Below are positions 1 to 13,546 of a stretch of 64,000 bases of DNA, piece by piece. This DNA is from Diprion similis (lineage: Eukaryota > Arthropoda > Insecta > Hymenoptera > Diprionidae). The stretch covers positions 15,238,501 through 15,302,500 of the forward strand of contig NC_060107.1 of assembly GCF_021155765.1 (NCBI RefSeq), in the 5' to 3' direction. Numbering within the stretch: position 1 is the stretch's first letter; each line of letters starts with the position of its first letter. The position numbers and the translations under genes were made by a program. The notes under the pieces are model-generated. The model was not told where the DNA came from and did no database searches. It saw only the letters and a program-made list of their open reading frames with translations.

Positions 1-113
1 AGAATTTATTACATATTATGGTTTGGTGATTCACAGGAGTCCCAACTCTCTGGATGACATTACTACAAAAACTCCACAGATGAGCATTCAAGTATACAAA
101 CTGTTTCCTTGGA

Positions 114-395
114 TTGGAAAGTTGGTGTCAATGGCATAACACAGAGACTGAAGAAGCTCTTGATGAGTATACGCATAAGCCACCTCTGAACGACAAAGTT
201 CTAGAAGTAATTAGATCGATTTACAACGATTTGACGGATAATTTACTAGAAAGATGTTTGGGAGTAAACATCCAAAATAGTAATGAATCTCTGAACTCAC
301 TAGTTTGGAATTTTGCACCAGAGCACATACATTCTGGTCCGGCCACGATCGAAATTGCCATCTACCTAAGAGTTTCCATTTTTAACAAAGTCTAG
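114..395 (+). mobile_element. Fragment of a transposon-like ORF
   Basis: An open frame of about 93 codons with no ATG at its head (it opens at a TTG) and no clear splice partners. It contains the phrase NSNESLNSLVWNFAP, followed by HIHSGPATIEIAIYL. From memory this resembles a repetitive protein family with Mutator-like transposase ancestry that occurs in many copies in arthropod genomes; that recall is not verified here. A basic lysine-rich stretch about 110 bp further on (494-679, another frame) could be its decayed tail. I read it as a truncated repeat copy rather than a host gene. Confidence 0.4.
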
Positions 396-1510
396 CAGTA
401 TTTTACAAATATTTTCAGTTATGGGAATATTCAGTTATTGGTCAGTAAACAAAAGTGTATGCTTATTAGAATACCAATAGTGGGTTTGCTGATTTGAGAG
501 ACAGGCCTCAGAATCATCACAAAAAAAAGGTCAAAGCCTCTCGAATAAGAAAGGTCAGCTGCCTACTACATGTCGGGAAAAAAAAAAAAGCCTTTATGAC
601 TCAGGAATCGCCGATTAATGGTATGTATCTTAAAATTCAATTGAAGAAGAAAAAAGAAAATTTCTATAAAAATGTTTAATATAAAAATCTGAATTAGTGA
701 CCTTGTAAATTCTCAAGTATCACTTTGATCCTTTTTTACTTTTGGTGCCGAAAAAAAGACAAGAATTCTGAATGCATTTTTCTTGAAACTATATTTTTCC
801 AACTGATGGACATGCTAACTCAAAAACTAATCATTCGATTGATTTCAAATTTGGTGTGTATATTTGTGACCCAATTGTTTATTGCACCAACTAGTAATAT
901 CGGATAAAAGTTTTTTTTTTTTTTTTTTTTTTATGAACAATTATTGTTATTAAAAGTAAAAAAAAACATTACCAAAATTACTACACTTCATTTTTACGAC
1001 ACCGCCCGTTAGTAAATTTCACTTCCTGTCGTATTCTTTACTCCCAGCCATAGTTACACTCACTAATTGCTACTCTTTTTGATTTTTCAATTTCAGAAAA
1101 GCACAGCACCCGGTACCACTTTTTTATCTCTACACCCGCGACACTGTGGAGTGGCCGTAATCAACATAATTTTTAATTACAAAACTTACAGAGTAGTTCT
1201 AAATATCAATAAATAAGTACAAAAAATATCGGGCGAAATATTTATCAGTTCCTGCATAAAGGATTCCTAAAAACAGGCCAAAAAATCCTTGTCTAGACTA
1301 AAATACCCCCTTAACTTTACATTACTATTTATTATTTATTAAGGTTTACAGTATTCATGGTTAGTGATAAATTTACTGTATGAACGATCGAACAATATAA
1401 AAATCTAAGACAAGGGAAAAGGTGTAACAAATTTTACAAGTTTTTTCTAATTTAGGTAACTATTCTTAATATTACTATTATTATTGTTGTTATTATTCGG
1501 TTTCGACCAG
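396..1510. other. AT-rich stretch without a supported gene
   Basis: No exon with convincing coding character was found on either strand. A pure T run of 22 bases lies at 911-932. The missing first coding exon of OTUD6B would be expected here or to the left of the window, but I see no ATG exon with a fitting donor and protein sequence. Confidence 0.5.
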
Positions 1511-2690
1511 CTCAAATCCAGAATTTGAAAAAGTCTATCTGCAAGGGTGATAAAAAACGGAAAAAAGAGATAACTGAGGAAATAGCACAGCTCGAGATTG
1601 ATCTGGATAAAAAACAGGAGCAGGAGATAATCGATTCAAGAATCAAGGAAGTCCCAGTTGCAAACGAAGACGTCTTACCCGATGATAACCAGCCAGAACC
1701 GGCGCAACAACGTATATCAAAAGCACAGAAGCGAAGAGACAAGAAAAGTAATGCAGAAAAGGAAAGAAATCAGAGGATCATCAAGCAGGAGGCAGAAAAT
1801 GTTCATGGGAAAAGAAACGTCGAAACACAAGCGATAATAAAAATACTCCAAGAACGTCACCTCCGGATCCATGAAATTCCCAGCGATGGTCATTGGTAAA
1901 TTCTTACTCATCGATTGTTTATATGTCGACAAAAAAAAATCATGGACACTTTTCACTGTTCATCGATACGAAATTCCATGTTTTCGGACAGCAGTTGAAC
2001 ATGCCCGACGAAATGTTTTATATTCCAGGATTCTGATAAGTTTTTTTTTTTAAGTTTATTGATCTTGTATCAGGCTACAATGATCTTTAGAATGGTCATA
2101 AACTTTACTTTCAGTTTGTACAACGCGGTTTCTCATCAGCTAAGAGAAATAGGAGAAATCCCGTTGGGCTTCAAGACTCTTAGATTGAAAACTTCGGAGT
2201 ACCTCAAAGCCAATATGAACGACTTTGTACCGTTCTTACACAATGCTGAATCGGAAGAAACTTTGTCTCCTGAACAGTATACGAAGTATTGCGACGATGT
2301 TGCGGGGACAACTGCATGGGGCGGTGCTGTTGAGGTATTAAATTCTTACTGGAATAAATTCAGTCACATTTGAGTGTTCACTACATTTTTTTTCTCAAAA
2401 AAAGTGAAAAATTTTGCTCTTAAATAAAACACCCTTGTAGATATACTGAATAATTTTCTTATGAATGTGATACTGATGCATTGAATGCTTCATCTCAACA
2501 GCTACAAGTTCTCTCCCAAGTTTTGAAGTGTCCGATTGAAGTGATACAAGCAACTGGATCTCCGTACGTTATAGGCGAGGAATATAAGGATGAAGGAAAA
2601 AAGGTTACCTTGACTTATCACCGCCACATGTACGGACTCGGCGCTCACTATAACTCTGTAACGAAATTTGCCATCAACGAAGAAAGTTGA
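1511..2690 (+). CDS. OTUD6B: OTU domain deubiquitinase OTUD6B, 5' end missing
   Basis: Three exons: 1511-1895, 2115-2334 and 2502-2690 (stop TGA). The first begins after an AG acceptor and opens with QIQNLKKSICKGDKKRKKE, the charged coiled-coil N-terminal region typical of OTUD6 proteins, so at least one upstream exon with the start codon is absent. The OTU cysteine-protease core spans the exon 1/2 junction: DGH at the end of the first exon plus a TGT codon split by the intron gives the catalytic Cys in DGHC-LYNAVSHQL. The last exon holds YGLGAHYNSV with the catalytic His. About 263 residues are visible, against roughly 290 for the family. It should cleave ubiquitin chains in the cytoplasm; OTUD6B is linked to proteasome and translation control. 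It is tail to tail with lysyl-tRNA synthetase, with stops 363 bp apart. Confidence 0.9.
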
Positions 2691-2938
2691 TCGACGTGTC
2701 GACTTAATTCATCCATCATTCATTGCAATTGTCGTAAAATTTGTCGCGCAATGGCGAATGAAAAAAAAATTTGAGGATAAACTGACCATGGATCATTTTT
2801 TCAAGCATTCGGAATCTAAAATTTAATACTTTTTCATTTTCGTTGCTATGAATTAAAAGTTTCGCTGGTGTATTCTGTTTCATAAATGGATTCAATTGAT
2901 TAAAAGAAAATATTTATCCCAATAATACGAGTTGATTC

Positions 2939-2944
2939 TTTATT
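2939..2944 (-). terminator. Poly(A) signal of the lysyl-tRNA synthetase gene
   Basis: AATAAA on the minus strand, 110 nt downstream of the KARS stop. It lies in the short gap between the two convergent genes. Confidence 0.55.
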
Positions 2945-3053
2945 TGCAATCAAAAGAATGATAATTTTAAATTAAGATGATGCTCATAAATAGTTACCGG
3001 TAACACTTGATTTTAGACAACGTTGTCACTATTTGTCGTATCGATTATGGATG

Positions 3054-6000
3054 TCAATCAGCTTTTTTTTCAGCTTCCTGATTCGCCTCTCTGTTTTTGT
3101 TTGGGTCATCCGGTCTCATGGCAGGGAAAAATAATACCTCCTGTAGAGAAAACAGGTTCTGATTAAACTTGATCAGATTTTACAAGTCCGAGTTACTCAG
3201 AGAATACAGTACCTTGATGTTATTGGAGTCTGTGAGAAACATTGTAAGTCTGTCAATTCCGAGTCCCCATCCAGCTGTTGGGGGTAATCCGTATTCCAAA
3301 GCAGTGCAGAAGTTTTCATCAACTAACTGAGCCTCGTCGTCTCCAGCTGCTTTGTCGCTTGCCTGTTGCTCGAACCTGCGAACAATTTACAAATAATACT
3401 AGACTTTTAGAAGTGAGAGTACTTGATACTTCCTGAAATAGGGGTTCGGTCTAACAGATTTGAGTTTCATTCAAGGTTTCATAGATGAAAATTGAGACGA
3501 TGGAATAGAAGAGCGTGAATAAAGCTCCAGATATTACCTTTCTCTCTGAACAAGCGGATCGTTCAACTCTGTATAAGCATTGCAGACTTCTTTTTTCATA
3601 ACGAAAAGCTCAAACCTCTCGGTTAATCCTTTCTCAGATCTGTGCCACTTCGCCAATGGCGACATGATTTGGGGGTGGTCCAAAATAAACGTTGGATTAA
3701 CGCACGTTTCCTCGATGAACTCGCCAACAAGCTGTAAAGGGTTGTTCATACATGAAAAAAAGTGATTTTATTCTAATTACTGATTTGATTTGTATTGAAT
3801 ATAATAATAATAATAATCATTGTCCCCAGAAGCTATAGTTTGTATGGGGGAAACGATCAGTAATCATTATTATGCGTCTGCAGCCACCTTAATTTGTTCA
3901 ATAGAAACACCTATGTTCGCACAGGGAGCACGGAAATCTGTGGATAATCTTGCCCAAGTGTAGCCGGAACGAGTTGAAACCTTGCTTTGCCAATTCATAG
4001 CCCAAATAACGTGATTCATCTTACAATTTTTGCAAATTGCTGCTCAGACCCTCTTCGACACACTGGGAATTTGAACCAAAGTCCTCCAATTCTGGTTTTG
4101 TACACTAGCGTGATGCAACTAAGGTTGGCTAACAAGTTAATATTTATGCAACTGACGGTTCACGTTTTATGTAAGAGTATTAAAAAAAAACTTTGAGAAG
4201 TATAATCCGAATTTTTCCAATAACATATTTACTATTTTAAGGGTCTTTGGAAACAAAATGAAAACAATACACTTGATCGAGAAATTCTAAGAAGATTTCA
4301 AGTTTTTGGGAAAGTCAATGCCTTGTTTTAAACTCCTAAACTCACCTTGTCGAGAAGCCTGGCAGTGGTCCGTGGTGCAGGACACTCTACATTGTGTTTT
4401 TTGCACAATTCACTCAGAAATTTTGTAGCTTCAGGCGTATTCAATTTATCGGGGTCGGGCAGCTTGACGTTCAACATTTCTTCAAGTGTTTTGAGCATTG
4501 GAACCCGCTTGAAAGGAGGTGTGAAGTCGATTTCCACTCCGTCACTATCCGGGCCTTCAGGGTGAAAAACTATCTTATATGTTCCGTGGATGCTCTTCAC
4601 CATGCCAGACAACATGTCTTCGGTTATTGTCATCAGATCGTTGTAGTCCGCATATGCCATGTAAAATTCACAAGTTGTGAATTCTGGGTTGTGGGTCAGG
4701 TCTATTCCCTCGTTTCTGAACTGTCTTCCTATCTCGTAAACTCGATCTATCCCTCCGACAACGAGCATCTGGGTGAAAACGACATTTTTTTTTACTGCAC
4801 ATTACACTGAAAGGAAGTTAGTTAGGTTTTGTTTTGGCGATAATGGACTCAAACAATGAATTAGAGCGTTAGGGAATACGATAAAGAAGTCAGTTGATTC
4901 TTCCCAGAAAATTGTCTGTATGTAACTTTCTATGAAGTTTGATAAATACAAATTGTTTCTCCTGCAAATTGAGTATGTATTCATTTTCGAGAGATAGAAC
5001 ATCTGGGTTGTACATACTTTGTGGTACAGTTCAGGAGCGATTCGCATGAAAAGATCCATGTTGAGATCGTTGTGATGTGTGATAAATGGTTTAGCAGTTG
5101 CACCGCCTGCTATCATGTTCATCATGGGTGTTTCAACCTCTAGAAATCCAATGTTATCAAGGAACTGACGTACATAGGCGATGATTTTTGCGCGAACGTG
5201 AAAGACCTGCCTGACCTTGTTGTTCAAAATAAGATCTAGATATCGTTGACGGAATCTCGTTTCCTGATAAGTAAAAGTTCGTTTAAAATGTTGAGAACAA
5301 TCATAAAAACCATTGTAAAACAGTTAGTAAATTATCTACCTTGTCTTTAAGCCCGTAGTGGAGATGGGGCAGCATGCGCAAACATGGAGTGAGCAGAGTT
5401 ATGCTTCTCGGCATGATCGAGAACTCTCCCTTTTTTGTTTTCCCCGGATTACCGACGATTCCGATTATGTCGCCCCTCCTTATCTTCGCCGTATCAACAA
5501 AGAATTTCTCCTCGTCTTCGTAGTGTCTCGCATTGGTCATCACCTGGATTTTTACACCCTCGCCTCGCAGATCGTAGAAGACCAGCTTTGCCCCCGACTC
5601 ACGAATAGCGTGGACACGACCGGCAATGCTGTGAATTTCATTCTCCAGGATCTCCCCTTCCTTAACATGACTAAACCTCTCTATGAATAATTCCAAGGAC
5701 GTTGAAACATGGAACTTATGTGGATAAGGATGCTGCCCAGCTGCCTTAAGCTGGCTAACTGTCTGTGTTCGTAACTTGAAATATTCCTATGAAAAAAAAG
5801 AAAGTAGTCTCAGAAACTGTGCAAAAATGGTCTTAAAAGACTAACGAAAAACCAATTCTAAAGCATATAATGGAAAAGATTACTTCGCTTAAGGGCATAT
5901 CAAGTTGTTGAAAGGCTCAAGTAAATAATGTTGAAAACAAATGGACCCCATCCTCTGAATTGAAAGTTAAATAAAAAGCCGTTTGTCAAATATAGAACAA

Positions 6001-7805
6001 TGTTATTCACACTAAAGATGGTGAACATGAATGGAACAACGTCACTACTATACAATGATAATGATGTGAGGAAAATTCGAGTCGGATATCAACTTTTTAG
6101 AAAAATGCACTGTTGCATTAGGGGTATACTTTTATTTACTTGGCTGTAGAAAAAACTTTTATTAGATTTAAACTTTGAGAATTCTGAATTTTGACCCGAA
6201 CCCACTACCATGACAATTTTTTTCATTGCATATAGTGCATCTATCAAATATGCTAATTTTGTCAGTAGATTACCTCTTACAAAAATCAACATAAAAATCT
6301 AAAAGTTTTCATGCACATTCACATAGAAGTTTAGAAAAAATATACATTAGATTACTATTTCTAAAGTGTTCTTAGTTCATCGCAGATATATTTTCTAGAG
6401 TAAAACAATAGACGTACGAATTATTCAAAGTTTTAGGACTAGTATAAACAGTTATTTTTAAGATAAGCAAGTATCTCTGTCGCATTATGAATTTCAATCC
6501 GAGAAATTGTTTGTACACTGACAACATAAAGGAGTTCACAAATATCGTACAAAAATAAAAAAAATAAAAAATTTTTTGAATGTAATTTTTGTGAAAAAAA
6601 AAATCATCTAGAACATCAGTGTGATATAATTAAGTGGTCAGTATTGTCATTTTTTGATAGTATTGCCATTAATATATTAAAATCTATTATCATGATTTTA
6701 CTCAGTTAAATCTAAAGAACATAATAATTGCAACTGACGCAGTACTTAACATACAATCTTTATAAATGTATAACAAAATAATGTTTTCAATATCTATATA
6801 GAAACTATGGCATCTGAAAAATGTTTTTTAGTTACATTTTGAAGCGAACATTATGATATTATATATCTATACGCATAGAGGTCTATGAACTTTTGCGACA
6901 CCGCAAGTTACTAGATTCTATAGTTCCACAAACATTGTATTCTGGCTAAACAACATTTTTCAAATAATTCAAAACGATTATGGGTATTTACAATTTGAGT
7001 CAAAGATCTTGATTGATTTACAAATACATGACAAGTAGTTTAAAAAAAATTGAAAATCAGTTAAAAGTGAAAACTGTGTCTTCAACTTACATTTGGGCTG
7101 ATTTCCTCCTCCTCCTTTCGGTTTGGTTTCTTATCCTTAACGGACTCCGCTTTGGCTTCAGCCGCTGCCAATTCTTTTACAGCTTGTTCTTTCGCCTTCT
7201 GTTCGGCCTTTAGACGTCTTTTCAGCTCGCTAAAGTGAACGAAAAATGATTGTTAGGTTATGTTACATTCGGCTTCTTTGAGTATTGATTTGTTTTCCAG
7301 TGGGAAATGAAACTGGAGGTTCAATTTCAATGACCCACCTCGAAAGAGGTCGTTGGATGGATATTCGTCGAAATATTGAATCTAATCTTAAGGAGGAAAA
7401 TTCTGTGAGCGAAGAGCCAATATTGCGAGAGCATTTGTTGGTTAGGATACGAAGCATGATGAATACACCGTGGAAGTTCCTAACCTACACAAATTTGATA
7501 ACATTCAAACTGTTGATATAATTAAGTTCGTGTACGAGATCGAAAACGGTACAGTCTGATAATTGACACAAAATTAATATGTCAAAATACAGAACATCGT
7601 GGCTGGCAACGTGGGAGCCTAGAGCGACAGACGGCACGCGTTTGTTTCAGGTTATTATCGAGAGTCCCGTGACTAAACTGAGTAATGAATTTATGGTCAC
7701 GCATTTTCTAGGCAGTGAAAATCGCCCTGGCAGAGTTGTCGAGAAAAATATTTACAATATTACTCACTTTTTTGAAACTTTTTCACCGTCGGCAGTATCG
7801 GCCAT
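3054..7805 (-). CDS. KARS1: Lysine--tRNA ligase (class II)
   Basis: Eight exons in coding order: 7768-7805, 7091-7229, 5340-5786, 5018-5263, 4346-4768, 3538-3731, 3213-3375 and 3054-3140; the phases agree and give 578 residues. The start exon encodes [12 protein letters not shown] and joins [11 protein letters not shown], the basic tRNA-binding N-terminal helix of animal cytosolic LysRS. The OB-fold anticodon-binding domain fills about residues 75-205 ([24 protein letters not shown]). Class II motif 1 is [10 protein letters not shown] (about 247), motif 2 has [15 protein letters not shown] (about 307), and motif 3 has GWGLGIDRL (about 531-539). It charges tRNA-Lys and in animals also sits in the multisynthetase complex. 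Many genomes make a mitochondrial form by alternative first exons; I did not find one here. Introns of 1.3 kb (5787-7090) and 0.5 kb (7230-7767) hold no recognisable gene. Confidence 0.96.
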
Positions 7806-9055
7806 GTTGGTAGCGTTTCGGGAAAGGTCTGGCGTTATTACGTTGGCAGCCTTGTACTTTGGGGAGGCCTGTCATCTTCGTAATTTTTTGTCAGTTCCTT
7901 CGAATTTTTCTCCACTTCCTCGTCTTTTTAGTCTCCAATACAAAACTATCAACTAATGATACTGGCATACACATTTGTATTCGAGTCGCGGATAGGTGAC
8001 AATCCGCTCAACTTGCACAGTACCGTTTAAAATATCTTGACGTCGGTGTCGCTCGACTTAGCAGCATTGCGGCTTATCTGACTTGACACATCTCCCTCTT
8101 GTTTAGGTCTCTTTATATGTTTGCATTTTGAATTTTTGTATTTCTTGAATAATGATTTTTTATATTCATGCAAATTTCGATTTTGTTTTGCCTTTGAGAG
8201 AGTAACAGTCGGATAAGTTTTGTCCAAGAAGCGGTTATTAGGTATTACAGGTATACTTAGTGATTGCTCCTCGTCTTGGATTGGTTTGCACCACTAATTA
8301 CGCATCAATCCTAGGCGAGCGACTTTAGACTATATACAATCATTATTTCTTTCGAAATCACGTGCATACAGCATCTGATTGAATCTTTCAAAATCGGCTG
8401 GATTTATCTAATTGTAAGAAAATTCAATGGAGTGAATTTCGCGGCGTTTTTATAGGATGAAAAATATTTTTTCTCAGAATTGATTTGCACGAATGTTTTT
8501 CTACAAAATGGTACCCTCACAAATTCAAATATATATAAGGCAACCTGAATATCATAGGATCAACAGCAGCGAATATGTAACGAAATATTTCCATTTTCCT
8601 GCGGTAACTTTGGAAAAGTTATAATCTTAGCGACTCGGAACGCAGCGCAACTGATTTTCCTAGCGAAATGACGTCGATATAACGTCTGCATGACTTCATC
8701 CTAACAATCCTTAAAAGCATCTAAAATTTTACAAAAAAATCGATAAAAAATTGAATCTCAGAATTGATTTGCGGAAGCATTTTTTTATTTTTTTTTTTTG
8801 CTAGTTGGAAAGAAGGCTTCCATTTCCAAAACGATAACTAGAATACCGTGGAACAAATAATTGCGAAACCGTCTCTTACATGATCCATGCCATGTCTCGT
8901 AATTAAGGTATAGTGTATAGTACGCGATTACCGATGTTTACACAACATTTTTCTACGCAACAGTAGGTCGTAAATATTTATAACATTCGCAATCATTGAT
9001 TTATACAGGTATATATAATTTCACGTACATGTTGTTACGTTTATTAATCTCACAT
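7806..9055. other. Interval between KARS and TMEM231
   Basis: Mostly AT-rich. Apart from the minus-strand open exon at 8027-8293, a second short open block at about 8330-8430 minus reads NPADFERFNQMLYARDFERN and looks coding-like, but I could not join the two in phase. No known family was recognised. Confidence 0.35.
8027..8293 (-). pseudogene. Orphan basic C-terminal exon or gene relic
   Basis: An 88-codon frame that opens right after a TAG that can serve as a splice acceptor, and closes with TTT TAA. The protein is hydrophilic and basic in the middle (KKSLFKKYKNSKCKHIKRPK) and ends SSDTDVKIF. It has no ATG, no partner exon I can join in phase, and no family I recognise. It may be the last exon of a small gene with upstream exons near 8.33-8.43 kb, or a decayed copy. 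Confidence 0.25.
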
Positions 9056-10373
9056 TCACTTCATTTTCCATGGTGGAATAACATAACTACGAACGTACCC
9101 TTTCACGAATATAATCTTAGTTATATATTTTCCTACGTAAGCAAAGAGGAAGAAAATTGCGAAGTATTGTATCCATGCCCACTTCAATTCTTCCCATAGT
9201 CCAGGTCGATAGTGAATCATTTCCTTGGAATAAAATATTTCCGTTTGTACTACAGTTTCTTCTTCGACGGAAAATCCTCTCTCCCACATCAGTTTGTCAT
9301 TTTCAATTTTAATCGCGACTTAAATTCAAACACAATATTCAAATATTAATAACAATTACTGTGAATATCAAATTACAATCCAATGATCAGTTAAACTTAC
9401 AGTTCCTACTTGCACTTTCTGTGAGCAATTCGAACAGTGTACGATCATTTATATCTGTAGAATAATTGTAAATATCATGGATGCCCTGATTGTGCAATAG
9501 AATTTTCTGATCCAATCGCAAGTCACCAACAATCGAGATTTTATGAACATTTGTAGGTATTGTGTATTGAAGAGCAGCCATTGCTTCCATTGTCAGTTTA
9601 TTTCTCTCCTAAAATTAATAAGCAATAAAATGAAGTTTAATTTTACCCCAAATATTTTGTCATTGTCAGATTATTTTTACACCATTCATGTGATAATTAT
9701 GTATGTCTGATTGAACTTAATGGTAAGTAAACAAACCCTCAACTCGTAGTTGAAGAACAGTAAAAGCCTGATGGAGTTTATCGGGATTTTCGCAAAAAAA
9801 CGCAATTCGAATTTCAAAGCATCGTTTAGCCCATCGTTATTGTAGTCAAATTCCTTTACCTGAATGTTTAAAATAACAATATCAAATAAATGAGAGAATA
9901 TCGACGCTGTTCATATTTACAATACTGAAAGTTCACACCTGTACCAACTTAACGTAATAATTAATGCAGCAATAATTTATCGATAATAATTGTGCAAAGC
10001 CACCTTTGTTATTATACAACTGTCCGTAATGCTGTTACCCTTGTAACTACGAAAAGTAGAACAAATAATTGGGCTGACATCTTTGTTACTCTCGGCTATC
10101 AATAAATATTTACGTTTAAATATTATGTCTGGTTTTTCTGAGTACGCGTAATTCCGGACCCAAAAACCTGGAATTCAATAGACAACGTTGGGTAATCAAT
10201 TAATGGAATTCAATCTACAAAATTGGAAACTCGCCTCCTGTCAAATGGATCACAATAATTGGAATTAATAGTATTGACAATGTAACAAGCAGCACAAAGA
10301 GCGTTCCGCAAGAGCGTAAATTTGATTTATATTTATATTGCACGCACTCGGAGAATATATCAACCACCGGCAT
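9056..10373 (-). CDS. TMEM231: Transmembrane protein 231 (ciliary transition zone)
   Basis: Five exons: 10235-10373, 10004-10167, 9737-9859, 9401-9608 and 9056-9318, giving 298 residues (about 316 in vertebrates). The start MPVVDIFSECVQYKYKSN matches the family head, followed by a membrane segment (LFVLLVTLSILLIPIIVI). The luminal part contains GFWVRNYAYSEKP, VKEFDYNNDG and IVGDLRLDQK. The C-terminus has YRPGLWEELKWAWIQYF leading into a second membrane segment. TMEM231 is a membrane member of the tectonic/MKS-B9 complex that gates the ciliary transition zone; in insects that means sensory neurons and sperm. Intron 1 appears to use a GC donor (see findings). The third exon also ends in a less usual donor, GTTTGT. 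Confidence 0.93.
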
Positions 10374-10938
10374 GTTGCCGCTTCTAGTTGTCTAGGCAAC
10401 TGTCGTAAACTGTATGAAATAAAGTTGCACGATAGGCTAGAAGGCTGCCCCTTAACTTTTCGAATCGGAAGATGGCGCTGGATGCCACATCAAGTGATAA
10501 TTTTTTTAGCTTGGTCCACGCTTGGTCATATCCTAAGGTCACATCTACCAATCCATATAATCCAGATAGATTCAATATCTCAAAATGAAAGTGCCACACT
10601 TTGCACGACGTCTTTTGTTTTGCTTTGTTATTCGTTGAATTTATTTAAAAAGATCAGCTGATTGCCAATCTCGGCGCCATGTTCGATTCTTGATTGTATG
10701 TTTATGAGATATACATATGTAGACGTTAAAAGATGAACCGATTAGACGAATGATTACATGGTTATTTATCGATAATATTAATAATAAATTGGAAATATAC
10801 AATTGTACTAATGCGATCTTAACGCATAATATATAATAAAATTATAATAATATAATATATATTATTTACAAAGGTAGAAGTAAAAAATTATTCTTGTAGT
10901 TTATAATTATTTACAAATTGCAAACATATTACTGATAT
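10374..10938. other. Short gap between TMEM231 and SLC66A2
   Basis: Upstream region of TMEM231 and downstream region of SLC66A2. It is AT-rich, with a palindromic AT run near 10830-10865. The open frame on the plus strand at 10338-10661 runs antisense across the TMEM231 start and has no family resemblance. No gene is seen. Confidence 0.5.

Positions 10939-13546
<2,608 letters not shown>

Noticed and set aside
4394-4810. Plus-strand ORF of 138 codons
   Set aside because: Antisense to a clear lysyl-tRNA synthetase exon.
7579-7956. Plus-strand ORF of 125 codons across the KARS first exon
   Set aside because: It lies partly antisense to the KARS start exon, which is fixed by splice phase and the known N-terminus; there is no splice partner or family match.
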